Shown here piece after piece: positions 10,260-21,652 of a stretch of 64,000 nt of DNA. Every line of letters starts with the position of its first letter. The stretch's first letter is position 1. Source of the stretch: Emmonsiellopsis sp. PD_33 (taxonomy: Eukaryota > Ascomycota > Eurotiomycetes > Onygenales > Ajellomycetaceae); NCBI GenBank assembly GCA_032988165.1, contig JANTQF010000079.1, positions 1 through 64,000 of the forward strand. The letters are read 5' to 3'. The position numbers and the translations under genes are program-made. The notes beneath the pieces were generated by a model. It did not search any database and was not told the DNA's origin. It was given only the letters and a program-made list of their open reading frames with translations.

Positions 10260-12073
10260 ATGATGTCGTGCTTCTCTTCGGCCTCCGTCGCCTCGGTCGT
10301 CACCCTGGCTGCCCTCTTTTGTATTGCGCCCCGATTGGCCGCATACGTCGTCCGCTTTGCCTTTAGGGTGTTTGGGTGGTCTTTGGAAAGAAAGTCTCGT
10401 TGGCGGCGGAAGCTAATACGGGCCCGCATAGGCCTGGATGAAGAAGAATATAGGTCGAGAAGGTCCAAGGCTGCCCGGCAAGAGGACGAAGACTGGGAAA
10501 AGATCGAGGGCTATGGGGTTGGTACTGCGGCAAACGGAGATGCTGCGGAGGATGACTGGGAGGGTATCGTAGGATTCTTCCACCCATTCTGGTAAGTGGA
10601 GAGTCTACGATCCCTGCGAGTGGTAACAAGTCGACTAATACGACCCTATCCAGCAATGCGGGCGGCGGCGGCGAGCGGGTCCTCTGGGCGGCTGTCAGAG
10701 CAACTCAAAAACGCTGGCCAAAAGCCATCTGTGCTATATACACGGGCGACACTGACGTGGATAAAAGCACTATGCTTGAGAAAATAGAGGTGTGTATGTA
10801 TTTGGATCAAGTATTGGATATTTAGCTAAATAGTAGAATGTAGACCCGGTTCAATATCCGCCTTTATCCGCCAAGGGTAATCTTTATATACCTATCCACC
10901 CGCAAATATGTCCTCAGCAGCATGTATCCGCGCTTTACCCTGCTTGGTCAATCCCTGGGTTCCTTGGTACTTGGATATAACGCATTCAAACTCCTAGTTC
11001 CCGACATCTTCATCGACACAATGGGCTACTCCTTTATCCTTGCGCTATGCCATTATCTCTTCCCCTCAATCCCAACGGGGGCGTATGTTCACTATCCTAC
11101 GATATCAACGGATATGCTGGAATCCCTTGACGATACGACCGGTCAAAGGGGCCTGAACGCTGGGGCTGGAGCCGGTTGGAAGGGGGTTGCGAAGCGTCGG
11201 TATTGGCAGGCATTCGCAAATCTCTACAGCTGGGTTGGAGGCACCATTGATGTGGTGATGTGCAATTCATCCTGGACCTCAGCGCACATAAACTCTCTCT
11301 GGCTCCCATCGCGCCAAAACAAGCGTCGTCAATTCCTGCAGCCCACCGTCGTCTTTCCCCCAGTTGCGGTATCAGAACTAGAATCGATACAGATAGATCT
11401 GGCCCACGAGCGCGAGTCACGCGAGCCTATCATTTTATACATAGCCCAGTTCCGTCCGGAAAAGAACCATGCCCTTATCCTCCGAGCCTTTGCCCGTTTC
11501 TCCAGCGAATACGAAAAGAGACAACCCTCATCACCAAAACCCCAACTTATCCTTATCGGGTCCGTCCGCCACTCCAGCCCAGACGAAACGCACATCTATA
11601 ACCTGCGCCTCCTCGCCCACGAGCTAAAAATCCGCAACAATACCACCTTCCACTGCGACGCCAGCTGGCCCATGATCCTCGAGCACCTCCGCCGGGCCTC
11701 GATCGGGGTCAATGCCATGTGGAATGAACACTTCGGCATCGGGGTAGTTGAGTACCAGGCTGCGGGGCTGATCAGCGTCGTGCATGACTCTGGCGGGCCG
11801 AAGCAGGATATCGTCGTCGACCTGGGCGACGGTGGTACGGGGTTCCGAGCTACGACAGAGGAGGAGTTTGCGGCCGCGTTCGAGACGGCGTTGGCATTAC
11901 CTGAAGCGGAAAAGGTGGCTATGAGATTGAGGGCGAGGGAGTCGGCCAGGAGGTTCTCGGATGAGAAGTTCGCGGAGAGGTGGTTGGAGGAGATGGGAAA
12001 GTTGGTTGGGTTGGAGGCAGAGAGAGGGGGTGGTAAGAAGCGGAGGGCCATGGAGCAGAAGAAGCGGAAATGA
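10260..12073 (+). CDS. alg11: Alg11, GDP-Man:Man3GlcNAc2-PP-dolichol alpha-1,2-mannosyltransferase
   Basis: Three exons, 10260-10591, 10654-10789 and 10844-12073 (introns 62 and 54 bp), 565 aa. An N-terminal hydrophobic helix (about residues 5-30) anchors it in the ER. The first splice creates FHPFCNAGGGGERVLW and the second leads into FNIRLYPPRVIFIYLSTR, both hallmarks of Alg11. The GT4 C-terminal half has FRPEKNH (from about 359) and the EX7E motif EHFGIGVVE (E451, E459). The enzyme adds the fourth and fifth mannoses to the dolichol-linked oligosaccharide on the cytosolic ER face. The tail after about residue 545 is basic and lysine-rich. Alg14 in the same pathway lies about 50 kb away; no clustering is implied. 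Confidence 0.93.
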
Positions 12074-13115
12074 GGAGGGGAATGGTATTGCGTGGTTTAG
12101 GTACGTTGTAGGAAAGGGGGGAACTGTTTAGACGAAGCAAAAAGGGCAGAAGTGGAAACATCTCAGCTCTGTGTCGGTACAAATGAGGTACTAGATTTGA
12201 TAAAATAAAAAAGCAGGAAAACAAACATTGACATTATCTCTGAAAAATTGAGAAGCAAAATATCTCATTGCTGTGGTTAGTTTTCTACTTGACATCAAGA
12301 TGTATATACATACCAAACGTAGATTTTTATACTCATTTGACGGCTTATCTCTCCCGTCCCAGCTCTCGGAGCCTGAGCAGTCAGAATGCTATCATTCCTC
12401 TAGGTTCCAATTGCCGGATGAAACGGCGATAACTATATCTTTAGTCCAACCAATCAAATTTCCAAATAAGCGCCAGCCCCATTCCAGAGTACGATTCTCG
12501 TTGACATCCTGGCGGGGGGGCGTTTTCCGAACAACGTTTAGCAACGGACTGGTGGGAGATCAGCTTTTTATTCGCCGCCTCGAAACGGGAGATGTACACC
12601 TGGGCAAACTCCCAAGCTTGCTATTTTGGCTAAGCGTCCCTGATTTCAATTGGCTGGGGAGTCTCTGTGCCACGAAACAGGTATGAAACAACGCTTAGCG
12701 CTGAGGATAGGCGGCTAATCGGGACCCCCGGGTTGATGACATGGAGTAATTCTCGACCCCCCCTTCCCCCCCCACAATACAAGCTGCCGTGTGGGGAGAT
12801 TAAGACTGAGAGGTTCCAGGGCACAGAAAGATACCAGAGCTGAGTGGCCAAACCACGTCAAGCGCCCATCTGGCCCCATTGATAAAGGAACTAGTGGGAT
12901 CGTCACATTCATCTCTTGGTATAGAAATATGAAATGGTGCCAGCCATGCGAAGTAAGCACCCCCAGCGTTGATTTGTATCTGGTCGCGCACACTTTCTTC
13001 GGATCGGCTATTTTCTCAAGGTGCACTGAGCAAAATGTATGGACTCTATCTCGTGATAGATTATCTATAAGAAATCTCGAGAATCCGAAACACGCCTCGA
13101 TAACCGCATGATAGC
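12074..13115. other. Convergent intergenic region
   Basis: About 1 kb between the 3' ends of alg11 and the APH-fold gene. An AATAAA-like signal lies near 12203. Several frames of about 100 codons stay open on both strands (12273-13111), but they have no recognisable motif and overlap each other, so none is called. Confidence 0.4.
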
Positions 13116-13976
13116 CTATCCATCACCCGTAACGCGTAACAAATATCCCAATGCGAGAACCTCTTGTGAATAGTTGAAGGGGACGATGTGTTTGAGGTAA
13201 GGGAAATAATCATGCAATCCAGGGTTTTCAGAGAGTATCCTATTCTGATCCCAATATTCAGGGTACCAGCCTGCTCGGTCCCAGTCCAAAACTGCTTTAA
13301 CCTCCCCACTACCCACATCAACCATGATATTGCGCGGTGAGAAATCGCCATGCGCAAAATGAATCTCATGGTTATCCCTCATCCCAGATCTTGCATACTG
13401 CTTAAAAGGAGATGGATATGTAGGATCATCCAACCCAACAAGGAAATCATTGAATTCTTCCTCGGAATCAAACGGTCCGCCAAGACGGGGATATCGAAGC
13501 CCGACTGTTACCGGACCGCCATTTGCAGACTCAATCCGGGCCGGCATCGTTGTGGGTTTAAGTTTTGCCAGCTGGGAGAGATAGCCACGGAGTTGATGGC
13601 AGATGGACATGCGCTTATCATGCGTGAGTTTTCCCCAGACTTTGTCGAGGGATTGGCCGGGGATGTATTCCATGACAATTTGAGAAGCATCAGTGTGAGA
13701 CCATCTGGTCTCGTAGACTTTTGGGATGGGGATTGTGGTGTTGGCAGCGACAAATTTCATGGCCTCGGTTTCAGTGGGGTTGGTGATTGTAGATTTTAGG
13801 ACTCTGTGCTCATCGAGACGGATGATTTTGGGCATGTCGGGAAAGAAAGCATAGATCACTTGTCCGTAACCATCTGTTTACTTGGTTATCAAAACCACCC
13901 TTGAGATAAAGGAGTATGGAGGCAAATGTTGAAGCCGGCATTACGCACCTTTGGGAGTGAACGGGTCCGAGTCCAT
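13116..13976 (-). CDS. Aminoglycoside phosphotransferase/choline kinase-fold protein
   Basis: Two exons, 13949-13976 (nine codons plus one base) and 13116-13873, with a 75-bp intron (GTGCGT...AACAG); 261 aa. The tiny first exon, MDSDPFTPK, splices to DGYGQVIYAFFPD. The APH-fold signature is clear: HFAHGDFSPRNIMVD (HGD at 184-186, N191) is the catalytic Brenner motif, and VKAVLDWDRAGWYPEYW (D206) holds the metal-binding Asp. Fungal genomes carry many such small kinases of unknown substrate. Antibiotic resistance should not be assumed. At about 260 residues it is shorter than many relatives (300-400) and has a short N-lobe. Confidence 0.85.
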
Positions 13977-15565
13977 GTTTGCTAGTGGAATGCTTGACAG
14001 CTGGCTATGTACTTGGGTGTGAGGGGGATGTGGTGTCGATTTATAGGCGGTGCCCTAGCCGCCCGGTTTTTGGTGATTTACAACATCGTCCAGTACGAGT
14101 CAAGATAGTCAAGATCTTAGATGGACAGTGAAGCATGTCGTTGGCGCCAAGACACCCCGAAGCCGGATGGAGTGGAACAATGGTTTTTCCACCATTCCAG
14201 GCTATCTTGACTGTTTTTAATCCATGGATCCTATTAAATCATTTATTCTGCATGTCCTTGAAACAAGCACAATTATGCTTCAGACTAGCCGGTTCCTCAG
14301 TTCTTTAGCAGTTTCTAGCAACTGCTCTGGTCTGCCTGGCCGTGGATGGATGTTGTTTGCTGCTCAGCCACAGAGCTGAGCCTCTTCTGCATCGAATTCC
14401 ATAGATCGGGGAGGCTTGATTCGCTGCCAGCCAGCGCATTGGCAGAGGATGGCTGGAAACTGGAAACTTAAAACCTGGAAAGGGATGGGCGAGTGTGCCT
14501 TGGATAAATATAGAAGTTTGCTGCTGCTGGTTTCAATATCAAAACGGCCGTGGTGGGATGCTGCATCGACTCCCTGCGCGTGTTTGGCGATACGAGATCA
14601 GGCACGGACGGGAGTTAATTATAACTCTAGTGGCAGATCAAGAGCCGGGCGGGATTGGGCTGGAGGAGGGATGGAGTGGAATACGATAACAACAATCATC
14701 GTGATATAACCTGTGTGAAGTCGAGTTCAGCTGGAGTGTTCGGAGTAGATAGTCGAGGCCTGGCACAAGTACAGTCGAGGTATACCCCAGGTACACACTA
14801 TGGCCAGCCAGGCGTGATTACAGTGTAAACCTGCACAGGAGATACCTGGGTGGTACCCCGCCGTGACCTGCACCCCCGATAGCGCGCTTTGCAGCCCAAA
14901 GCGGACTCGGCCGCCAACCTCAACCTCAACCTCACCTCTCCCCGTGAACATTAACTCTCCATCTCCATCCTCCCATCCCCATCTCGCCTCTCCGTCCGCC
15001 CGCCGCTATATACCCCTCCCCGTCCGCCGTTCTATTTCAGGCCCTTCCTCGCCCCTCCATGCCGCCCGTCCACGGCTCCTGGACCTGACGTCTCTCCCCT
15101 TCCGTGTTTCGTCTTGTGGGGTTCGCAACCTCGCTCCCGTCCGCTTCTCGACCGCCCGCCTGCTTGACGCGCATTGTCCTCTGCGCCATTGGCCTGACGC
15201 GCTGCTCTCTGCTCCTCGTCGCCGCTCCGTACGTCAACCTGTCGCTCTTGAAACGTTAATCGCCCGGGCTAACGTTGTAATCTCGCTTGCGCCACTGCCA
15301 GACCCCGCAAGTTCGCCCGCCCGTCCTCGAATGCCATCCAATCCATCACCACTGCCACTCCGCCGTCTGTACCTGCGTCAACTTCCAGGCGCCTTCTAGC
15401 TCTCGCCCCATACGTTCTGCGTCGGCCGCGATCAGTGCGTTCCTCCCCGCCTCGTTAGGGCCGATCTTCGTTGGCAGGATCACGGGCAGCTTCATCCTTC
15501 GTTCTATTCTGGGAATATTCGGCCTGTCGTTCTCCTCGACACCGCATCGCGCGCATACGTACGCA
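13977..15565. promoter_or_regulatory. Divergent intergenic region and crzA 5' leader
   Basis: A 1.6-kb divergent region between the APH-fold gene and crzA. From about 14860 to 15565 the + strand is strongly C/T-rich and stays open in more than one frame with no ATG in phase with crzA. This looks like a long 5' untranslated leader and initiator region. No conserved protein and no clear CrzA-binding site were identified. Confidence 0.45.
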
Positions 15566-17949
15566 ATGGATCTTCCGCAGGAGAATCGGGGGAGGTCGCT
15601 CTCCATAGACAATAAGAGCCGCTCCTTAAATCCTTCAACCTCCCCCCATCCGCACTACCACGATCAACAGAGTTCCGCTCTTGGCCACGATCCGGCGGGT
15701 TCCACAGGCGCCTTTTCCAGCGCTCCCCTGTTCGCCAGCTCAAACCCCCTCGCCACGTCTGGCGACCAGTTCACTCTCAATACCTCGTACCTGACCTCGT
15801 CCGCGCATGATACCCATCTCCTTCCCACCTCTGCTTCCTCCTTGGACCAGCCGCCGTTCGGTCAGCCACAGCAGTATTCCTCATCCTGGGAAGCCGGCTT
15901 TATTACCCAGCTAGAGCGTTCCCACAACATCAAGACGGCCCAGGGGGAGGAGAATTTCTCCAACCTCTTAAACTCCAACCAGCCGCCTTTTGATGAATTT
16001 TCCATGTACACGAATAGTAATAACCACCCCTCCGAGTTCGATCCGTCGTTAATGCTCGATCCTCAGCAGCAGCAGCAGCAACAGCAGCAATTAAATCAGT
16101 CGATCAATCCGGCAGACTTGAGCAGGATGTCATCCCCACACAACCATACTCCGCCGCATCTAATACCCCCGGACGCGCAATCGCCTGGCGGTCCTTCTTC
16201 TCCCGCTTCAAGCCCAGGTGCTTACTACACGCCCAATCATTCTCGTCACGCGTCCTTGGACCCGGCCAGTGCTGCGTTTCTGTCCAGCCAGCCGCATACC
16301 GATTGGCAGGGAATGTTAGGGAATCCCGCATTCCAAAGCCACCGAAGAGCGCCATCGGAGCATTCGGATGTTTCATCTGCTGCCCACTCCCCATACTTAA
16401 CTCACCATGATGGATTCGAGGCCGCCGACACGAACAACCACTCTCCGTTACTGGCGGCCCAGACGGACCCCAGTCTGTATGAGAATGCGCTGGGTATGGA
16501 AGCGTTCTCAATATCGGAACAGGGACAGCATCAAAGATTGAGCCCTGGCCAGAGTCCTTATATCTCCCCGCGTCTGATACCCCAGCAGCAAGGTGTAGAA
16601 CTCGGGCAAGACAACTCCTTCCTCCTAACCCAGCATGTGAATAACCAACTCGGGCCTACAAGTCCCCCGGATGTTTATGTTACGAAAACAGATGCCTCTC
16701 CTGCGCCCGCTTTTCAACCTCATAACAGTCCAGGGGATATGGGGCAGGCTGCTCAAATGACTCCGCCATCTATTAATGTCGAGTTTGCGCCTCCATCGCG
16801 AAACTCGAGTTTCGGACCAAATAAACCAGAAATCGATATGGATACATTGAGTCCCCCAACGAATCGTAAGTTGTGCCTTTTCGCAAATTTAACATTTGTG
16901 TACTAAATGGATGGACCATAGGTTCGCGTGGACGAAGCAAATCCGATCCATTTGGACATCCCATGACCCGTCCAATGCCGCCTTCGAGTACAGCAGCAGT
17001 TGCCGGTGGGCCAGGATCAGCCCGGTCCCTTTCGCCGTTTAGTGGCAGCACTGGCAATCTAAGCACACCGTCCTCTCGAGATGTGTCGCCGGCGGCCAAG
17101 AATCGACGCCAGTCAACCTCCTCGATTGACAATCGTAATTACATTCTAGATCTTGCCGACCCCCAACGCCCAGGCGCAAGCAGTACCGATTCAAAGCGGA
17201 TCCAGAAACATCCCGCCACGTTCCAATGCAGTCTATGCCCCAAACGTTTTACGAGAGCGTATAATCTGCGTTCTCATCTACGTACCCATACGGATGAGAG
17301 ACCCTTTGTTTGTACAGTATGCGGCAAAGCATTTGCCCGCCAACATGATCGAAAACGCCACGAATCGCTTCACTCGGGCGAAAAGAAATTCGTCTGTCGT
17401 GGCGATTTATCGCGTGGGGGCCACTGGGGCTGCGGGCGACGCTTCGCACGAGCCGATGCGCTCGGCCGCCATTTCAGATCCGAGGCTGGCCGGGTCTGTA
17501 TCAAACCCTTACTAGACGAAGAAGCGCTCGAGCGCGAGCGGACATTTGTTGGCCAGCAGCAACACCTGCAACCAGTCAACCAAGCGATGACCGTCCCATC
17601 AATGGATGGCCAAACCGGCGGCTTCACGCTTCCCGCTGCACTCCTTGCACAGTATCCCGCACTGCAAACTCTACAGTGGGACCAGCTCGCGTCACAACCA
17701 GAGGATACGAGTGATCTTGGCGGGGGAGGTAGGAGCAGCTTCGATGCAAGTTCCGGTGGAGAGTTTGGGTTTGGAGACGATGATAATTCCGGTGTGGGGA
17801 GCGGGTATGTGAGCGAGTCTGGGCAGAATTATTCGCCTGGCCCGCCGCAGGCACAGCAGATTATGGGTGTGCCGGGTGGTGGTGGTGGTGGGTGGGGGCC
17901 CCAGGGGGGGCAACAGGAGTGGGCGGGGGAGTATGATGGGGGAAGATGA
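15566..17949 (+). CDS. crzA: CrzA calcineurin-responsive C2H2 zinc-finger transcription factor
   Basis: Two exons, 15566-16865 and 16922-17949 (56-bp intron), 775 aa. The start is the first in-phase ATG (MDLPQENRG). The long N-terminus is Ser/Pro/Gln-rich with a nine-glutamine tract (residues 167-175). It includes PSINVE (401-406), which fits the PxIxIT calcineurin-docking pattern. Two canonical C2H2 fingers start at about residue 534 (CSLCPKRF...H...H, then CTVCGKAF...H...H). A third degenerate C-rich module, HWGCGRRFARADALGRHF, follows, as in other Crz1/CrzA proteins. The C-terminus is Gly-rich. Known role: dephosphorylated by calcineurin when Ca2+ rises, it enters the nucleus and activates Ca2+/stress and cell-wall genes. 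The long 5' leader suggests translational control, but this is inference. Confidence 0.92.
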
Positions 17950-18702
17950 GATATTTCCTAACCTTTTGTTTTTGTTTTGTCTTCTTCGGCGGGGGTAATG
18001 TTCTAGGATGATTTCATATTTTCACTCACGGCCAGTTTTTCTTTTTCTTTTTTTTCTTACTTTATTGTTTATTTATTCTTCAGCTCATTTTGGGATAGAG
18101 GATATATGTATTCGTGTGGATTTCTATTTCTTCTCAACCAAACCACCAGATTGAGCACCCACCCCTTTTTTCTATTCTATTTTCTCCCGCAGGTACGGTA
18201 CGGTATTGATTTTGTGATATCACCTCGCGTTTTCTTCAGGAGAAGTCGGATATTTATTTGGTTTATCTGTGTGCCTGCCTGCCATTTTTCTTTTCCTTTC
18301 TTTTCTCTCCTCCCCCTTTCTCTTCGTCTATTCCCAGATACCTTATTGTATCCAATTAGTCAGTCAGTCAGTCCTTTTTTCCCCTTTCCTTTTATATATA
18401 TCCATCATCTCGCCTACCTACTAGCTTGTTACCTACCTACCTACCTTGCTTGTCCCTCACCATTACCCTCACGGCTTTACATAATTAATATAGTTACGCA
18501 ATTCCTATGATAGGATATGATATCCCCGCTCCGGGTGTTTTACATACATAGTATCGCTCCTTCTCTCTTCCTCCCCCTCCCTCTCCCTTCCCTGTATCCA
18601 TCCACCTATCCCCACCCTAAATATTTCCTAATATTTCCTATCCAGCCATCACCAGTATCCCATCATAATTCGTCTAGAGGTAGGCCACCCATCCAAAAAC
18701 CC
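17950..18702. other. crzA 3' flank and spacer before the tRNA gene
   Basis: T/C-rich spacer with simple repeats (CAGT units near 18361, CTAC units near 18417). Open frames here are compositional artefacts. No gene is supported. Confidence 0.45.
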
Positions 18703-18774
18703 GCTTCAGTGGTCCAATGGTTAGGATTCTTGCCTTCCAAGCAAGAGGTCCGTGTTCGATTCACGGCTGATGCA
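18703..18774 (+). tRNA. tRNA-Gly (anticodon UCC)
   Basis: A 72-nt cloverleaf can be folded by eye. The anticodon stem is CTTGC/GCAAG around loop CTTCCAA (anticodon TCC), and the T stem is CCGTG/CACGG around TTCGATT. The D stem is GTCC/GGAT, and the acceptor is GCTTCAG paired with CTGATGC plus discriminator A. There is no intron. Internal A-box (TGGTCCAATGG) and B-box (GTTCGATTC) promoters are present. One acceptor pair is a T-T mismatch (third from the end), where a T-A pair would be expected. The gene marks the left border of the repeat nest that follows. Confidence 0.92.
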
Positions 18775-19434
18775 TTTCATTCACTTCTGATTTCTTTTTT
18801 TTTTGTCTTTTATTTTTTGGGTGGTGGATAATCAACTGAGTCTTCTGTTTTCCATTCTTTGTCCTTGTTTTTTTTTTGGGATGTTGGTGGGATGGGGTGT
18901 GGTGTGTTGTGGCACAGGCAGGACTGACTACCTCGCATCTCGCTATCGATCCTGCTTCAACCTCCGTCGTCCATGTCAATATGCCTTGTTGTTTTCACGA
19001 GCGGGGGGTATTCAAGGAGGAAACATTTGAGAGCCTCTTTGGTTCTCAGCAGAGAACTTTGCATATAACCTGGGCAACAGCCAGACAAGCCAGTATTCTG
19101 CAGCATGAAGTTGTCAAACTGTGCCAACCTTGATACAAGTCACCCCTTGCGAAGCAGCCAGTTCAACCCACCGTTACAACAGGCTTGCCGTGAAGCACAG
19201 ATTTCAGGCTGAGTTACGTTCTATTGTGGCCGGCGTGAAGGGATAACAGCTATTGTCCGAAATAAAGGGCCAGAAATAGCCAGGCAGATAGCCTTACATG
19301 CTCCCTCAGTTTCAACTCTATTTTCCAGGTATGATTATGGTGTGGGGGATATGAATCTTACAGAGGCAAGGTTAAATAAGATGGGACCTGAGAAAGTCAG
19401 AAACTCTATCTGAGAATATCTCACCAGTCCAGCC
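18775..19434. other. Degenerate repeat-flanking DNA
   Basis: No intact gene. The stretch around 19245-19275 resembles, by eye, the stretch around 21930-21960 (shared ATTG-CCGAAATAAAGG core). It is therefore probably a decayed copy of the same repeat family as the zinc-finger relic. Short open frames here are not supported. Confidence 0.4.
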
Positions 19435-20050
19435 ATGACAAGGGCCCTGCAATACAACAGAGATGAGGAAAGGAAACAGGCCAAATCCACAGTCACTTTG
19501 GATAGGTCAAGCCATGAATTTAGTGAGCTAAGGGGTGTTTATCTCAATCTTATTGCTGCCAGGCATCACCTTGAGGCTGCAACCGAAACCGCAGTTAACA
19601 CACACCTACAACCAAAGTCGCAAAAATACGAAATTCCGTTTCCGTGGGCCGAGAGACTGGATCCGAAGAGGTGGGAAGACACGATACTGCTTTTTAAAGC
19701 GATGGATAATGAAGAAGCGACGTGCTTCTTCTATGCCTTCCTTGCGGCGAGGGAGGAGCAGAGAAGACAAGTGAATGCATCGGCACGGATAGACTACTGA
19801 GAAGCAAAGCAGGCCCTGGCCCTTCAAGAAAGGGATGCGAATATCCCACTGCGGCAACTTAAAAGAACCACCTCCAATGACCCCAATAATGATGAGGAGA
19901 CAAGTGATGAGGAGGATGTTGAGGACCAGGACCAGGATGATGACGACCGATATATTGACACCCTTGTTGATAATGTGAAGGATGACGATCTCATCCAGGT
20001 CTTCCTGGATGATGATGTTGCAGAAAGTGAGGCAGCTGCTACTAGTACTA

Positions 20051-20107
20051 CAGTCCCGCGCAAAAAGTTTGAAACCCCCCTCTGCCACGCTAGGCCTAAA
20101 GTAGTAT
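20051..20107 (+). repeat. Left terminal inverted repeat of the Tc1-like element
   Basis: 57 bp, exact reverse complement of 21596-21652 by eye. Begins CAGTCCCGCGC and ends CTAAAGTAGTAT. The adjoining TA at 20049-20050 is the target-site copy. Confidence 0.93.
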
Positions 20108-20177
20108 GGTCAGGTCACAGTTTATAGGCCTAAAGCCCTAATTAATTAATTTGTTGCTACGCGACGCGCCATCTCTC

Positions 20178-21462
20178 TCAATATTTTGTATACCACCCAT
20201 CTGCTTGAATGATTGCAGCCACCCAGTTTGGCATGCTAATAGCTAGATTATACAAGATATGGTCGTCAATTGAATTCCAGGCCTCTTTTGCAGTCTCAAT
20301 CAATAGATGCAGTGTGTCAACTGTGTCATCTGCAAACTCCAGTTCTGGCTGTAGCCAGTAAATCTCCTTCTTCATAACTGCCCATAGATTTTCAATTGGA
20401 TTTAGATCTGGGGAGTAAGGCAGCCAGTCCATCATGTTTACCCCCATCTCATGTAGTAAATCTGATATAATTTGAGCAGTGTGAATGGAAGCATTGTTGT
20501 GCATGAATGTATCACCTGGCTCAAGGATCATTGGGAGGAATGCCTGGTACACCTCACGAATAATCTATATAGAAATCACCTGTTAGTTCCATGTAATATA
20601 CCAAGGTTTTTCCCATATAGAATATCAAGATTGCATAGAAAATCTTACCTGAGCTGATACTCCTCCATGGGGAGCTTCAGGATCTCCATCTAGTGGTAAC
20701 AGGCCAGTTCTACAGTCATGTCCAAAGGCCACCCAGAGCATCTTTTTTACTGATTTTCCACATTGTCGTTCCTTAATATCACGCTGGATGAGCTGCTCAG
20801 CAGGGCATAAATAGGTCCATTTACTGGCTATCTCCTCGACTGGCAACTATGGATATTTTAGCGCATTTTTCTGCCCCCAATAAAAAGCCTCGAATACTTC
20901 CACACCATGTCACTAATTGGTTAAATCCGGGCGGTGAAAAAGGGACGCTAAAATATCCATAGCTGCCAGTCGAGGAGATACCAGCTCCCCATTCCACAGT
21001 ACATTTGTCTGACCATTTGACTTTTTTCCAATCCTCAACTGTGTGGTTTTCATGGCGTAGGGCCCAAGCAAGGTGTTGAGCAGCATGGTGAGGTTTGATT
21101 TCTGGGTGTACATGTTGGATCCATTTCTGCTGTCCCATCTCATTCATCAACCCCTGTATAGATTGCTGTTTAACCTTGTTGTCAACCTCACTGCAGAGGT
21201 CAGAAATAGATATATGTGGATTGATATGAACTGCAGTATCATAGAGGTGATCCCTCTCCTGTTCTGACAGTTTTCTCCCAGCTCCTGATCGTGGTTTGGA
21301 CACTTGATTGATTCACTCAGTGGATCATCGGATCGTCGTCTTTATAGTTCCTAAAGGGATTTCTGGGTGCATTTGGTGGATCTTGGCATAGGAGAACCCT
21401 GCATCTCGTAGCTCACATATGCAGGAGCACAGTTGAGGGCTCAGTTCTCTGCTGTGAGCCAT
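20178..21462 (-). pseudogene. DD34E transposase, inactivated (stops, Asp to Asn, MITE insertion)
   Basis: Begins at MAHSRELSPQL with an N-terminal helix-turn-helix, followed by a second HTH region (LSEQERDHLYD...) and a DDE_3 domain. An 84-bp intron (20565-20648) joins GGVSAQ to IIREVYQAF. First catalytic Asp: VKWSDKCTVEWG. Third residue: Glu in PYSPDLNPIENLW, 34 residues after the second site, so DD34E. Damage seen: two in-frame TGA codons (21325-21327 and 21313-21315), an AAC Asn codon at 20496-20498 where MHDN is expected, and a MITE inserted just after VEWGAG. The stops and the Asp change all fit C:G to T:A transitions. The product cannot be active as it stands. Confidence 0.88.
20831..20978. 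mobile_element. 148-bp MITE nested in the transposase gene
   Basis: Ends are 33-bp inverted repeats (20831-20863 against 20946-20978) with one mismatch by eye, beginning TCTCCTCGACTGGCA. TA flanks both ends (20829-20830 and 20979-20980). The interior of about 82 bp has no ORF. Removing the element and one TA restores the transposase frame (GAG-I-ASKWTY). It is therefore a non-autonomous Tc1/mariner-type element that inserted after the host transposon was intact at this point. Its ends differ from those of the host transposon, so a different transposase mobilised it. Confidence 0.9.
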
Positions 21463-21595
21463 TTTGGATGATAGAATAAGAGGTAAGTTGTCTGGATTAG
21501 ATGGTGTTGAACACATTGGTGGTTGTATACACCTCCCTACCCCTATATAAACAAATGTCATGTGACTATATACTGCCTACCAACTAAATGGATTT

Positions 21596-21652
21596 ATACT
21601 ACTTTAGGCCTAGCGTGGCAGAGGGGGGTTTCAAACTTTTTGCGCGGGACTG
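21596..21652 (-). repeat. Right terminal inverted repeat of the Tc1-like element
   Basis: 57 bp, exact reverse complement of 20051-20107 by eye. The TA at 21653-21654 is the second target-site copy. Confidence 0.93.

Larger units (their letters stand above)
20051..21652 (-). mobile_element. Tc1/mariner-superfamily DNA transposon with perfect 57-bp inverted repeats
   Basis: A 1602-bp element (including a nested 148-bp MITE) begins with CAGTCCCGCG and ends with its complement. Bases 20051-20107 and 21596-21652 are exact inverted copies by eye. A TA dinucleotide flanks each end (20049-20050 and 21653-21654), the target duplication typical of this superfamily. It carries one transposase gene on the minus strand. 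Identical terminal repeats suggest a recent insertion or selection through continued mobilisation. It interrupts the zinc-finger relic in a way that can be reversed exactly. Confidence 0.93.

Noticed and set aside
13116..13976. Reading the APH-fold gene as an antibiotic-resistance enzyme
   Set aside because: The fold is shared by many fungal kinases of unknown substrate. Nothing in the sequence points to aminoglycosides.
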